Shown in pieces: positions 18,901-27,372 of a stretch of DNA of 64,000 nt; positions within the stretch are counted from its first letter, which is position 1; every line of letters starts with the position of its first letter. Under the pieces are notes generated by a model that saw only the letters and a program-made list of their open reading frames with translations, searched no databases and was not told the DNA's origin. The translations under genes were made by a program, and so were the position numbers. This stretch comes from Litorivita pollutaquae (GTDB lineage Bacteria; Pseudomonadota; Alphaproteobacteria; Rhodobacterales; Rhodobacteraceae): assembly GCF_003205515.1 (NCBI RefSeq), contig NZ_KZ826482.1, positions 124,001-188,000 of the forward strand. The letters run 5' to 3'.

Positions 18901-19434
18901 GAAGACATGATCGCGCGGATCCGGTCCGGCGATATGGATGCCCTCACCGACGAGAGCGACACGTGGTCGCCCAACATCAACCTCAACGTGCCGGTGATGA
19001 TCCCGGAAAAATATGTGCCTGATCTTGATGTGCGCCTTGGTCTGTATCGCCGTCTGTCCGGTTTGCAGGGCAAAGTTGAAATGGAAGGATTTGCCGCCGA
19101 GTTAATCGACAGGTTTGGCAAAATGCCCAAAGAGGTCAATACCTTGCTGCTCATTGTTCGTATCAAGGAAATGTGCAAACGCGCCGGAATTGCGCGATTG
19201 GATGGCGGACCCAAGGGCGCGACGATCCAGTTCCATAATGACAAATTCGCCTCACCACAGGGCTTGGTGGAGTTCATCAACGAGCAACGCGGCATGGCCA
19301 AGGTTAAGGAAAACAAAATCGTGGTGCGCCGGGATTGGGTCAAGGACAGCGACAAGATCAAAGGTGCGTTTTCCATCGCCCGCGATCTTGCGGTCAAGGT
19401 CGCGGAAGAGACCAAACGCAAGGCAGCCAAGTAG
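15976..19434 (+). CDS. mfd: Transcription-repair coupling factor Mfd
   Basis: Removes RNA polymerase stalled at DNA damage and recruits UvrA. The 1152-residue length is normal. In order: a UvrB-like region (about 20-300), the RNA-polymerase-interacting CarD-like domain near residue 475 (LSPGDLVVHVDHGVGRYLG), superfamily 2 translocase motifs with Walker A GDVGFGKTEVA near 622 and DEEQ near 725, the TRG-type region VGRSKTRAYAYL, and the C-terminal TRCF domain. Start at 15976 begins MSETQHIKVGGAPEG; the frame is open upstream into the preceding gene. It converges on the HD-domain gene with 3 bases between stops. Confidence 0.96.
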   Translation: MSETQHIKVGGAPEGYDARLILDEIDKRGAPVLHIARDDKRMAAMRAALAFFAPEMPVLEFPSWDCLPYDRVSPNADISAARMAVLAGLTHAMPAQFVLLTTLNAATQYIPARDVLREAAFTARVGARIDEKALRNFLARMGFSQAPTVLEPGDYAIRGGIIDIYAPGEQGPVRLDLFGDTLDGARRFDAANQRTTEKLDGIELAPVSEVILDEAAITRFRQSYRIEFGAAGTDDPLYEAVSAGRKHQGVEHWLPFFHERLETLFDYMPDASITLDDQLDAARIARWDSVADQYETRKIAFEGKRRGDSVYKPVPPDLLYMNDAAWQKAVAAKRLLRFSPLPQASGPNVIDAGGRIGRSFAPERLQENVSLFSALKDHINVKLDSGPVLVASYSEGARERLEGLLEDEGLRGAVTVANAGRIGKHGLHLAVWALETGYEAGGMTVIAEQDVLGDRLIRAPRKKRRAENFLTEAQSLSPGDLVVHVDHGVGRYLGLDVITAIGAAHECLTLEYAESSKLYLPVENIELLSKYGHDEGMLDKLGGGAWQAKKARLKERIREIAKRLIRVAAERALRRAPALEAPHHAWEEFSARFPYTETDDQLSAIEDVMADLTSGQPMDRLICGDVGFGKTEVAMRAAFAAAMSGVQVAVIAPTTLLARQHYKSFAERFRGFPINVSPLSRFVSAKDAAKTREGLARGQVDIVVGTHAVLAKNMRFENLGLLIIDEEQHFGVAHKERLKQMRSDIHVLTLTATPIPRTLQLSLSGVRDLSIIGTPPVDRLAIRTYVSEFDAVTIREALLREHYRGGQSFYVVPRISDLPEIEAFLRDQVPEVSVIIAHGQMAAGELDDRMNAFYDGKYDVLLATTIVESGLDIPTANTMIVHRSDMFGLSQLYQIRGRVGRSKTRAYAYLTTKPRQKLTPAAEKRLRVLGSLDTLGAGFTLASQDLDIRGAGNLLGEEQSGQMRDVGYELYQSMLEDMIARIRSGDMDALTDESDTWSPNINLNVPVMIPEKYVPDLDVRLGLYRRLSGLQGKVEMEGFAAELIDRFGKMPKEVNTLLLIVRIKEMCKRAGIARLDGGPKGATIQFHNDKFASPQGLVEFINEQRGMAKVKENKIVVRRDWVKDSDKIKGAFSIARDLAVKVAEETKRKAAK

Positions 19435-19437
19435 AGC

Positions 19438-20037
19438 CTAGCGGTTCTGCGCGAACCAGTTTTGGATTTTCGGCTTGATATAGGCCCAAAGCCGGGGCGC
19501 ACCGCGCGCGACCTTGGAGCCGACGCGCGCTTCTATGGTCTCGAAGCTAACGTCATATTCGATCCAACTGCCCCCGCCGGAGGCGAGGTTCTGATTGGGC
19601 GGCTGGAACCGATCAAGAGACTTTGCAAACACTGCATCCGGCGTCTTTGCAGCTTCAAATTCGCGCCATAGCGTGATGAATTCATGCGATTGTTCGGCAG
19701 GCAGAAGGCCAAAAATTCGCAAGGCGGCCGCGTCTTCTTTGGCCTCGACCGCCGATTGGTCCGCCGCCCCGAAAATCGGGTTATCGCCGCTGTCGATCTC
19801 AACAATGTCATGCAAAAGCAACATCTTGATCACGCGATTGATATCGACATCCGCCGCAGCATGTTCGGCCAGTGTCATCGCATAAAGAGCAATGTGCCAA
19901 CTGTGTTCGCCGGAGTTTTCACGCCGAGATCCATCGCAGAGCGTCGTCGCCCGCACCACGGATTTAAGCCGGTCAACCTCACACAAAAACGCCATCTGCG
20001 CTTCGATACGCGCGGCGCCCTGTGGGGGCAATTTCAT
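19438..20037 (-). CDS. HD-domain hydrolase, YfbR/HDDC2-like
   Basis: A 199-residue HD-superfamily metal-dependent phosphohydrolase. The metal ligands are visible in ENSGEHSWHIAL, LLHDIVEID and SLDRFQP, the arrangement found in YfbR-type 5'-deoxynucleotidases and the HDDC2 family. Likely substrate is a deoxynucleoside monophosphate, inferred from the family only. The start overlaps the stop of the upstream small gene by four bases (ATGA), so these two, and probably the alpha/beta hydrolase before them, form one unit. Confidence 0.82.
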   Translation of the reverse strand: MKLPPQGAARIEAQMAFLCEVDRLKSVVRATTLCDGSRRENSGEHSWHIALYAMTLAEHAAADVDINRVIKMLLLHDIVEIDSGDNPIFGAADQSAVEAKEDAAALRIFGLLPAEQSHEFITLWREFEAAKTPDAVFAKSLDRFQPPNQNLASGGGSWIEYDVSFETIEARVGSKVARGAPRLWAYIKPKIQNWFAQNR

Positions 20038-20294
20038 AGCGACGCGTCGCCTCCGCCCTTGGCTTGTGCTTCAAGCTCGGCGGCAGCCTTACGCAACCGG
20101 GCTTCCAAAAACGCCCGCGCGCGGGTTTCCGCACGGCGCGCCCGGACCGAAGACATATAAGCCTCTTGCATGGTGCTAGAGGAGGCTTCGAGCATTTTGT
20201 TGATGTGCTCAATCAACGTATCATCGCCCAAAACTTCCGTCGCTTCGATCACATCCTGCGCAAGATCATCCGCGAGAATTAACAGCCGATCCAT
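20034..20294 (-). CDS. Small helical protein of unknown function
   Basis: An 86-residue protein, almost all predicted helix, rich in Ala, Glu and Arg (RARRAETRARAFLEARLRKA), with no cysteine and no signal peptide. I do not recognise the family. It sits 4 bases after the alpha/beta hydrolase and overlaps the HD hydrolase start by 4 bases, so its expression is tied to theirs. The tight coupling on both sides is the main reason to call it real. Confidence 0.7.
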   Translation of the reverse strand: MDRLLILADDLAQDVIEATEVLGDDTLIEHINKMLEASSSTMQEAYMSSVRARRAETRARAFLEARLRKAAAELEAQAKGGGDASL

Positions 20295-20298
20295 CGGT

Positions 20299-20952
20299 TT
20301 ACCTGCTGCTTTCCGTCAAACGACGTTTCACATAATCGGTCGTATTGCCAATCATCGTATCAAGGTGCGGCTCTTCAAAGAAATGCCCCGATCCCTCGAT
20401 TTCCTGATGGGTGATGGTGATGCCTTTTTGCTCGTGCAGCTTATTGACCAAAGCCGTCGTATCAGCCGGCGGCGCAACACGATCAGCGGTGCCGTTGATG
20501 ATCAAACCCGACGCAGGGCAGGGCGCGAGGAAGGAAAAATCATACATATTTGCGGGCGGCGAGACCGACACAAAACCGGTGATTTCGGGGCGGCGCATCA
20601 ACAATTGCATGCCGATCCATGCGCCGAATGAAAACCCGGCCACCCAGCAATGTTTCGAATTGTTGTTCATCGATTGCAGGTAATCGAGCGCCGAGGCCGC
20701 ATCGGACAATTCACCGACGCCCTGATCATATTCGCCCTGACTACGACCAACGCCGCGGAAATTGAACCGCAGCACGGTAAAGCCCATATTATAAAAGGCG
20801 TAGTGCAGGTTGTAGACCACCTTGTTGTTCATCGTGCCACCAAATTGAGGATGCGGATGCAACACGATTGCGATCGGTGCGTCCTTTTCCTTTTGGGGGT
20901 GATAACGGCCTTCTAGTCGCCCTTCAGGGCCGGGAAAAATCACCTCGGGCAT
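20299..20952 (-). CDS. Alpha/beta hydrolase of the dienelactone-hydrolase-like type
   Basis: A 217-residue cytoplasmic alpha/beta hydrolase. Near the N-terminus is the oxyanion-hole text HPHPQFGGTMNN, then the RFNFRGVGRSQG segment, the nucleophile elbow GFSFG, an aspartate in NGTADRVAPP and the histidine in GSGHFFEE. This subgroup is widespread in proteobacteria and uncharacterised. I use the ATG at 20952 (MPEVIFPGPEG); the frame is open 20 codons further, but that stretch would run up to the Irr-like operator and lacks homology. Divergent from iscR. Confidence 0.85.
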   Translation of the reverse strand: MPEVIFPGPEGRLEGRYHPQKEKDAPIAIVLHPHPQFGGTMNNKVVYNLHYAFYNMGFTVLRFNFRGVGRSQGEYDQGVGELSDAASALDYLQSMNNNSKHCWVAGFSFGAWIGMQLLMRRPEITGFVSVSPPANMYDFSFLAPCPASGLIINGTADRVAPPADTTALVNKLHEQKGITITHQEIEGSGHFFEEPHLDTMIGNTTDYVKRRLTESSR

Positions 20953-21012
20953 TGCCTGTCCTTGTCTCCAACGGTAGGGCCGTCTAAATTCTTGACGAAT
21001 TCGGTAGGGCAC

Positions 21013-21029
21013 CTTAGAACTATTCTAAA
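21013..21029 (+). promoter_or_regulatory. Irr-box (iron control element) upstream of the suf operon
   Basis: CTTAGAACTATTCTAAA: the dyad TTAGAA-N3-TTCTAA is perfect and matches the alphaproteobacterial Irr box TTTAGAA-N3-TTCTAAA at all but one base. It lies 92 bases before the iscR start, between divergent promoters. In Rhizobiales and Rhodobacterales, Irr acts on iron genes including suf under iron limitation; the match predicts iron control of this operon. Confidence 0.65.
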
Positions 21030-21120
21030 CAGACCGAATAAGAACAGCCTGAGTGTAGGCGAAATAAGGCCTGCCGTTCGAAAGGTCAATCAATTCAGCG
21101 CTTTTTAGGGGGGCGCATCG

Positions 21121-21582
21121 ATGAAACTTAGCACCAAAGGCCGATATGCTATGGTTGCGCTGGCCGATATTGCGCTACAACCCGCCGATGCGCTCGTCAC
21201 GCTTGGGGATATCTCCAAGCGGCAGGATATTTCGCTCCCCTATTTGGAACAGCTTTTCGTCAAGTTGCGCCGCGCCGGATTGGTGGCCTCGGTGCGCGGG
21301 CCGGGGGGCGGATACCGGCTGTCGCGGCCGTCTTCCGAAATTCGTGTCGTCGACGTTTTGGCCGCAGTGGACGAGTCGATTGATGCCATGCACAAGGGCG
21401 CGGGCGCCTCGGGCGGCTTGTCAGGAAGCCGTGCGCAATCGGTGACCAACCGGCTTTGGCAAGGGCTCTCAGCCCATGTCTATGTCTACTTGCACCAAGC
21501 GCGCCTGTCTGATGTGGTCGGCAACGGGTTGGCGCCATGCCCTGCGGTGCCCAACCTGTTTGACGTTGTGGATGAAGAATGA
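21121..21582 (+). CDS. iscR: IscR-like Rrf2-family regulator with a single cysteine
   Basis: First gene of the suf operon and probably its own regulator. The 153-residue protein has the Rrf2 winged helix: MKLSTKGRYAMVALADIA, then the recognition region ISLPYLEQLFVKLRRAGLV and the wing VRGPGGGYRL. The three cysteines that hold the [2Fe-2S] cluster in E. coli IscR are absent; the loop reads HKGAGASGGLSGSRAQS and the only cysteine is Cys140. Rhodobacter sphaeroides IscR is reported to bind a cluster with an atypical ligand set, so this is probably the same variant. Its stop overlaps the next start by ATGA. Confidence 0.9.
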   Translation: MKLSTKGRYAMVALADIALQPADALVTLGDISKRQDISLPYLEQLFVKLRRAGLVASVRGPGGGYRLSRPSSEIRVVDVLAAVDESIDAMHKGAGASGGLSGSRAQSVTNRLWQGLSAHVYVYLHQARLSDVVGNGLAPCPAVPNLFDVVDEE

Positions 21583-22622
21583 CCCGTATCTATTTGGATT
21601 ATAACGCAACAACGCCTCTACGAGAGGAGGCGCGCGCCGCAATGAGCGCGGCGATGGACCTGTGCGGGAATCCGTCATCTGTGCATGCCGAAGGCCGCGC
21701 CGCCAAATCATTGGTCGAAAAAGCCCGCGCGCAAATTGCCAGCGCCTTTGGTGCCGATGGCAATGATGTGATTTTCACCTCAAGCGCCACAGAAGCCGCC
21801 GCATTGGCGATGGCCGGTACTGCCTTGCAAAGTGCCGGCATTGAGCATGATGCGGTTCTGGCTTGGTCCACCGGTGATTTACCCTGCAATGCCAACGGGA
21901 TCGTTACTGTCAGCAAACCTGCAAACAGCACGTTGCAAATCGCAAATTCCGAAACCGGTATTTTGCAAACCCTGCCGGAGGGGCTTGCCCTGTCTGATAT
22001 GACCCAAGGGTTCGGCAAACTGCCCGTCGCCTTTAATTGGGCCGGCTGCACAATGGCGCTGATTTCGGCGCATAAGCTTGGCGGTCCAAAGGGCATCGGC
22101 GCTTTGGTGGTCAAACGGGGCACTGACATCGCCGCTCAGATCAAAGGCGGCGGACAGGAAATGGGCCGCCGGTCCGGCACAGAAAATATCATCGGAATTG
22201 CCGGTTTCGGCGCCGCCGCCGAAGCCGCCCAACGCGATTTGGAGCAGGGCGTCTGGAGCCGCGTTTCAACCCTGCGTGACCGTTTGGAAAAGGCCATTGC
22301 ACAAGGCGCGCAGGACACTATCTGTATCGGGGCAAAAGAAAAACGTTTGCCCAACACCTCTTGCCTTTTGACCCCTGGTTGGAAGGGGGAAACGCAAGTG
22401 ATGCAAATGGATTTGGCCGGTTTCGCGATCAGCGCAGGCAGCGCGTGTTCGTCCGGTAAGGTCAAAGCCAGCCGCGTGCTGCTTTCGATGGGCTATAGCG
22501 AGAGCGACGCGGCCAGCGCCATTCGCGTCTCTCTTGGCCCGCAAACCACCGAGGCCGAGATTGACGCCTTTGCCGCCGCGTGGCTTGCCGCGCATAACAA
22601 ATTCCGCGCGCGCGCCGCATAG
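21579..22622 (+). CDS. Compact cysteine desulfurase (IscS/NifS type, class I)
   Basis: PLP enzyme that takes sulfur from cysteine for cluster building. 347 residues, about 50 fewer than E. coli IscS; the shortening is mainly in the middle (residues about 90-140). Catalytic features remain: His near EHDAVL, ANSETG, Asp in LSDMTQ, PLP lysine Lys166 ([10 protein letters not shown]), SGT in RRSGTENI and the sulfur-carrying Cys290 in the mobile loop [14 protein letters not shown]. It overlaps iscR by four bases. The operon also encodes a SufS, so there are two desulfurases; which one feeds SufBCD is not evident. Confidence 0.88.
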   Translation: MTRIYLDYNATTPLREEARAAMSAAMDLCGNPSSVHAEGRAAKSLVEKARAQIASAFGADGNDVIFTSSATEAAALAMAGTALQSAGIEHDAVLAWSTGDLPCNANGIVTVSKPANSTLQIANSETGILQTLPEGLALSDMTQGFGKLPVAFNWAGCTMALISAHKLGGPKGIGALVVKRGTDIAAQIKGGGQEMGRRSGTENIIGIAGFGAAAEAAQRDLEQGVWSRVSTLRDRLEKAIAQGAQDTICIGAKEKRLPNTSCLLTPGWKGETQVMQMDLAGFAISAGSACSSGKVKASRVLLSMGYSESDAASAIRVSLGPQTTEAEIDAFAAAWLAAHNKFRARAA

Positions 22623-22630
22623 GATCTGCT

Positions 22631-22685
22631 GTGCCCGTGGCACGAAACGAGGCTTGCCCTCGGAACCGACGAGGGCCAAAAGGCC
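22631..22685 (+). other. Cluster of hairpins before sufB
   Basis: The 118-base gap between the desulfurase and sufB contains GTGCC-CGT-GGCAC (22631-22643), GCCCTCG/CGAGGGC (22656-22676) and GGCC-AAAA-GGCC (22674-22685, overlapping the second). There is no U-run, so this is more likely an RNA-processing or stability structure than a terminator. The gap is the longest inside the suf operon. Confidence 0.4.
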
Positions 22686-22740
22686 CACAAAGAAGACACC
22701 GCCCGCCGATGCGGGCCAAAACGCGAACAGGACCAACGAG

Positions 22741-24264
22741 ATGACCATTCAGGACAAACCCGAGGTTAAGGACGGCGTCGATCAGGAAACCGTGGACGCG
22801 GTACGCGAGGTTGGCGGCGCCTATAAATACGGTTGGGAAACCGACATCGAAATGGATTACGCGCCGATGGGCCTCAATGAGGATATCGTGCGGCTGATCT
22901 CGTCGAAGAACGAAGAACCCGAATGGATGCTTGAATGGCGTCTTGAGGCGTTCAAACGCTGGCTCACTAAAACCGAGCCCGATTGGGCCATGGTCGATTA
23001 TCCCGAAATCGACTTCCAAAAGCAATATTACTATGCCCGTCCAAAAAGCATGGAAGTGAAGCCAAAATCCTTGGACGAGGTCGATCCGAAATTGCTGGCG
23101 ACCTATGCCAAGCTTGGCATCCCATTGAAAGAACAAATGATTTTGGCAGGGGTCGAAGGCGCCGAAGACATCCCCGCCGAAGGCCGTAAGGTCGCCGTGG
23201 ACGCGGTTTTCGACAGCGTTTCGGTCGGCACCACCTTTCAGGCGGAATTGAAAAAGGCGGGCGTGATCTTTTGCTCGATCTCCGAAGCCATCCGCGAGCA
23301 TCCCGAATTGGTGAAGAAATACCTCGGCAGCGTCGTTCCGGTGTCGGACAATTTTTACGCGACGCTGAACTCGGCGGTCTTCTCCGACGGCTCTTTCGTC
23401 TATGTGCCGCCCGGCGTGCGCTGCCCGATGGAGCTTTCGACTTATTTCCGTATCAACGCCGAGAATACAGGACAATTTGAACGCACCTTGATCATCGCCG
23501 ACAAAGGCTCCTATGTGAGCTATCTTGAGGGCTGCACCGCGCCGAAACGCGACGTTGCGCAATTGCATGCCGCCGTGGTCGAGATCATCATCGAAGAAGA
23601 CGCCGAGGTGAAATACTCCACGGTGCAAAACTGGTATCCGGGCGATGAAAACGGCATTGGCGGGATCTATAATTTCGTCACCAAACGCGCCGATTGCCGT
23701 GGTGACCGTGCCAAAGTCATGTGGACGCAGGTCGAAACCGGCTCTGCTGTGACGTGGAAATATCCATCCTGCATCCTGCGCGGCAATGAGAGCCAAGGCG
23801 AGTTTTACTCCATCGCCATCGCCAACAATATGCAGCAGGCCGACACCGGCACCAAAATGATCCATCTGGGTCGCGACACCAAAAGCCGAATCGTCTCCAA
23901 GGGCATCTCGGCAGGCCGCGCGCAAAACACCTATCGCGGGCTTGTGTCGATGCACCCCAAGGCCAAGAATGCCCGCAATTACACCCAATGCGACAGTCTT
24001 TTGATCGGCGACAAATGCGGGGCGCATACGGTGCCCTATATTGAGGTCAAAAACAATTCTGCGCGCGTCGAACATGAGGCCACAACATCCAAGGTCGATG
24101 ACGAGCAACTCTTCTATTGCCGCGCCCGCGGCATGGACGAAGAAGAGGCCGTTGCCTTGGTCGTCAACGGGTTTTGCAAGGATGTGTTGCAGGCCCTGCC
24201 AATGGAATTCGCCATGGAAGCGCAGCAATTGGTTGCGATTTCTCTTGAGGGATCCGTGGGTTAA
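22741..24264 (+). CDS. sufB: Fe-S cluster scaffold subunit SufB
   Basis: Scaffold protein of the SufBC2D complex on which Fe-S clusters are assembled. The 507-residue protein shows the right-handed beta-helix core ([20 protein letters not shown], then [20 protein letters not shown]) and the C-terminal helices with [10 protein letters not shown]. The conserved cysteine in NYTQCDSLL corresponds to the sulfur acceptor of E. coli SufB. Start at 22741 ([12 protein letters not shown]) is preceded by ACGAG; the frame is open far upstream with no homology. Confidence 0.96.
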   Translation: MTIQDKPEVKDGVDQETVDAVREVGGAYKYGWETDIEMDYAPMGLNEDIVRLISSKNEEPEWMLEWRLEAFKRWLTKTEPDWAMVDYPEIDFQKQYYYARPKSMEVKPKSLDEVDPKLLATYAKLGIPLKEQMILAGVEGAEDIPAEGRKVAVDAVFDSVSVGTTFQAELKKAGVIFCSISEAIREHPELVKKYLGSVVPVSDNFYATLNSAVFSDGSFVYVPPGVRCPMELSTYFRINAENTGQFERTLIIADKGSYVSYLEGCTAPKRDVAQLHAAVVEIIIEEDAEVKYSTVQNWYPGDENGIGGIYNFVTKRADCRGDRAKVMWTQVETGSAVTWKYPSCILRGNESQGEFYSIAIANNMQQADTGTKMIHLGRDTKSRIVSKGISAGRAQNTYRGLVSMHPKAKNARNYTQCDSLLIGDKCGAHTVPYIEVKNNSARVEHEATTSKVDDEQLFYCRARGMDEEEAVALVVNGFCKDVLQALPMEFAMEAQQLVAISLEGSVG

Positions 24265-24315
24265 GCCACGTCCTTCAACGATTACGTTTCGGTAAACGCC
24301 GCACAGGAGCGCATC

Positions 24316-24630
24316 ATGATCACCACCACGACCAACACCATCGAAGGTTACAAAATCACCGATTACAAAGGTATCGTTGTCGGTGAGGCGATCATGGGGG
24401 CCAATGTGGTGCGTGATCTCTTCGCCGGAATCACCGATATCATCGGCGGCCGGTCGGGCGCCTATGAAAGCAAACTGGCCGATGCACGCGAGACGGCGAT
24501 CGACGAATTGCAACAACGTGCGGCAGACTTGGGGGCCAATGCCGTGGTCGGCGTGGATCTCGATTACGAAGTGGTCGGGAATTCGATGTTGATGGTTTCG
24601 GCCTCTGGCACGGCAGTGGTGATCGCATGA
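24316..24630 (+). CDS. YbjQ/UPF0145 family protein
   Basis: A 104-residue cytosolic protein of the YbjQ (UPF0145, 'heavy-metal-binding') family, which forms pentamers; its biochemical role is unknown. The family text is clear: [19 protein letters not shown], then [20 protein letters not shown] and GVDLDYE. It has no cysteines, so the old metal-binding label is doubtful here. It sits inside the suf operon, 51 bases after sufB and 31 before the next gene, and presumably rides on the same transcript. Confidence 0.85.
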   Translation: MITTTTNTIEGYKITDYKGIVVGEAIMGANVVRDLFAGITDIIGGRSGAYESKLADARETAIDELQQRAADLGANAVVGVDLDYEVVGNSMLMVSASGTAVVIA

Positions 24631-24661
24631 CACCGGCCCGCCGCGTAACAGGGCAAGGCGC

Positions 24662-25273
24662 ATGACCGTGCCCGCCGCCCAAGAGCGCATTCCGCGCCCT
24701 GAATTGACTCTGCCCGAGGCAGAGGCCGAATTGGTGCGTGAGCTCTACACGGCGGCGGACGTTATTTTGGAATATGGCTCTGGCGGCAGCACGGTTTTGG
24801 CCGCGCAGTTACCTGACAAACTGGTGTTTTCGGTCGAAAGTGATCTCGAATGGGCGCAGATGATGCGCGGATACCTGGCACAGAACCCGCCCGCCAAGGG
24901 CACCGAAGTGGATGTAATTTGGTCCGATGTCGGGCCGACAAAAGAATGGGGCTTCCCGCGCACCGCCAAAGCATGGGACCGCTATGCCCGCTATCCTCTG
25001 GAGGTTTGGGATCTCAAGACGTTTCGCGCCCCTGACGTGGTTTTGGTCGATGGTCGCTTCCGCGTTGGCTGTGCGTTGGCCACCGGATTTCGCACTCAAA
25101 AACCGGTTACATTGCTGTTTGACGATTACCAGCGGCGCAAACAATACCACGTTGTCGAAGAGTATTTCGGCACGCCCAGTTACACCGGCCGCATGGCGCG
25201 GTTCGAAATTATCCCGATGGCAGTGCCAGCAGAACGGCTCTTGCAAATCGTAGAAATGATGTCGCGGCCCTAA
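24662..25273 (+). CDS. Methyltransferase-like protein of unknown function in the suf operon
   Basis: A 203-residue protein with a Rossmann-like start: VILEYGSGGSTVLAAQ resembles SAM-binding motif I, VFSVESDLEW resembles motif II, and a DVVLVDGRFRVGC strand follows, as in small class I methyltransferases and FkbM-like proteins. No substrate can be named. Its place between ybjQ and sufC implies co-expression with cluster assembly; I do not know whether it takes part in it. Confidence 0.7.
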   Translation: MTVPAAQERIPRPELTLPEAEAELVRELYTAADVILEYGSGGSTVLAAQLPDKLVFSVESDLEWAQMMRGYLAQNPPAKGTEVDVIWSDVGPTKEWGFPRTAKAWDRYARYPLEVWDLKTFRAPDVVLVDGRFRVGCALATGFRTQKPVTLLFDDYQRRKQYHVVEEYFGTPSYTGRMARFEIIPMAVPAERLLQIVEMMSRP

Positions 25274-25330
25274 GGCCCAAACCGGACAAAGATACGGGCG
25301 CGCGCCCGAGACAGGACAAAGGAAGATAAA

Positions 25331-26086
25331 ATGTTGGAAATCAAAAACCTACAGGTCAAACTTGAAGACGAAGACAAGCAAATTCTCAAAGGCGTCGATC
25401 TGACCATTGGGGCGGGCGAAGTCCATGCAATCATGGGGCCGAACGGATCGGGCAAATCAACGCTGTCTTATGTGCTTTCGGGCAAGGACGGATATGAGGT
25501 CACCGGCGGCACTGCGACACTCGACGGCGAGGATCTGCTCGACATGGATCCCGAAGAGCGCGCGGCCTTGGGCCTTTTTCTTGCGTTCCAATACCCGGTT
25601 GAAATCCCCGGCGTCGGCAATATGACCTTCCTGCGCACAGCGGTGAACGCACAGCGCAAGGCCCGCGGCGAAGAGGAAATCAGCGCGGCCGAATTCCTCA
25701 AAGTGATCCGCGAGAAAGCCAAAACCCTGAAGATCGACGCCGAGATGCTCAAACGCCCGGTCAATGTCGGGTTTTCCGGCGGCGAGAAAAAGCGGAATGA
25801 AATCCTGCAGATGGCTATGCTAGAGCCGAAAATGTGCATTTTGGACGAGACCGATTCCGGTTTGGACGTCGATGCGATGAAATTGGTGTCGGACGGGGTC
25901 AATGCACTGCGGTCCGAAGGGCGCAGCTTTTTGGTGATCACGCACTATCAACGTCTGCTCGACCATATCAAACCCGATGTGGTGCACATCATGGCCAATG
26001 GCCGCATTATCAAAACCGGCGGGCCGGACTTGGCGCTTGAGGTCGAACAAAACGGCTATGCCGATCTGTTGGAGGAGCATGCATAA
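25331..26086 (+). CDS. sufC: Suf complex ATPase SufC
   Basis: ABC-type ATPase that drives the SufBC2D scaffold. The 251-residue protein has Walker A GPNGSGKST, Q-loop in FLAFQYP, the signature FSGGEKKRNEI, Walker B CILDETDSGLD and the switch histidine in VITHYQR. The D-loop reads SGLDVDAMKLV, typical for SufC. Its stop shares one base with the sufD start (TAATG), so the two are translated together. Confidence 0.96.
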   Translation: MLEIKNLQVKLEDEDKQILKGVDLTIGAGEVHAIMGPNGSGKSTLSYVLSGKDGYEVTGGTATLDGEDLLDMDPEERAALGLFLAFQYPVEIPGVGNMTFLRTAVNAQRKARGEEEISAAEFLKVIREKAKTLKIDAEMLKRPVNVGFSGGEKKRNEILQMAMLEPKMCILDETDSGLDVDAMKLVSDGVNALRSEGRSFLVITHYQRLLDHIKPDVVHIMANGRIIKTGGPDLALEVEQNGYADLLEEHA

Positions 26087-27372
26087 TGGGCGCTCCCGCA
26101 GAAAAACAAACCGCCACGGAGGCGCGCATCGCCGCCCTCGATCTGCCTAAGGGGGCCGATTGGGCGACAGGCCTGCGCAAGGACGCGCTGGCACGGCTGA
26201 CCACGATGGGCCTTCCGGCGCGGCGCGACGAGTATTGGAAATACACCCGCCCCGACACGTTAACCCAGAGCGACCCGGTGCCCGCGACCGCATTTATCAC
26301 CGATGAAACGCCGGTATTCGATGCCATTGAACGCGTGAAGATCGTCTTTCGGGATGGGGTGTTTGATGCGAATGCCTCTGATGATTTGACCCTTGCGGGG
26401 GTGACACTCGAACGCCTCAGCGATGTGACTCAGACCGATATTCATTGGGCCAAAGACCTTTACGGCAGCTTGGAATCCCAGGGTCAAACGCCGGTCGAAC
26501 GCCCGCTTGCCGCGCTCAACACAGCCTTTGCCAACGACGGCATCGTGATCCGCGTCACCGGCAAGGCCTCCCAAGCTGTCAACCTGATTTACCACCATGA
26601 ATCAGAGACTTCCGATGCAATCCTACACCACGTCGTGAAGGTCGAAGAGGGGGCCGAACTGACTTTGCTCGAGAACGGCCCTGCCGCCGCACGCTTCAAC
26701 AAAGTGCTCGAAGTGGACATTGCGGATAAGGCATCATTCCACCACGTGCGCACCCAAGGCCGGGATCATGACCGCCGCGCCGCGACGCATATCTTTGCGC
26801 GCTTGGGCACCGAAAGCACATTCAAAAGCTTCACCATGACGGCCAATGGCGTGATGACGCGCAATGAATGCGTGATCGAATTGACCGGCGACAATGCCTT
26901 TGCCCATGTCGCCGGTGCGGCGCTTGGCGATGGGGATTTCCACCATGACGACACGGTATTTATCACCCATGATGCGGTGAATTGCGAAAGCCGGCAGGTG
27001 TTCAAGAAAGTGCTGCGCAACGGCGCGACAGGCGTTTTCCAAGGTAAGATTTTGGTCAAGGATGGCGCGCAGAAAACCGATGGCTATCAGATCAGCCAAT
27101 CGCTTTTGCTTGACGACGACAGCCAATTCCTCGCCAAACCGGAGTTGGAAATCTATGCCGATGACGTGGCCTGTTCGCATGGCTCCACCTCTGGCGCGAT
27201 TGATGAGGACGCGTTGTTTTATCTACGCTCGCGCGGCGTGCCCGAAGGGCCGGCCACCGATCTTTTGACGCTTTCCTTCCTTGCCGAAGCCGTCGATGAG
27301 ATCGACGATCCGGTGCTGGCTGCCGAGATTGGGGCGCGGCTCGAATCCTGGCTGGAACGGCGCCGCAGCTGA
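26086..27372 (+). CDS. sufD: Fe-S scaffold subunit SufD
   Basis: Partner of SufB in the SufBC2D complex, also a beta-helix protein, involved in iron entry. The 428-residue protein carries the family segment FQGKILVKDGAQKTDGYQ, then KPELEIYADDVACSHGST with the conserved histidine, and the C-terminal RSRGVPEGPATDLL. It overlaps sufC by one base and the next membrane-protein gene by one base (TGATG). Confidence 0.95.
   Translation: MGAPAEKQTATEARIAALDLPKGADWATGLRKDALARLTTMGLPARRDEYWKYTRPDTLTQSDPVPATAFITDETPVFDAIERVKIVFRDGVFDANASDDLTLAGVTLERLSDVTQTDIHWAKDLYGSLESQGQTPVERPLAALNTAFANDGIVIRVTGKASQAVNLIYHHESETSDAILHHVVKVEEGAELTLLENGPAAARFNKVLEVDIADKASFHHVRTQGRDHDRRAATHIFARLGTESTFKSFTMTANGVMTRNECVIELTGDNAFAHVAGAALGDGDFHHDDTVFITHDAVNCESRQVFKKVLRNGATGVFQGKILVKDGAQKTDGYQISQSLLLDDDSQFLAKPELEIYADDVACSHGSTSGAIDEDALFYLRSRGVPEGPATDLLTLSFLAEAVDEIDDPVLAAEIGARLESWLERRRS

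Noticed and set aside
22462-24690. Minus-strand frame of 742 codons
   Set aside because: Shadow of sufB and its neighbours, produced by GC-rich codon bias; no domain features.
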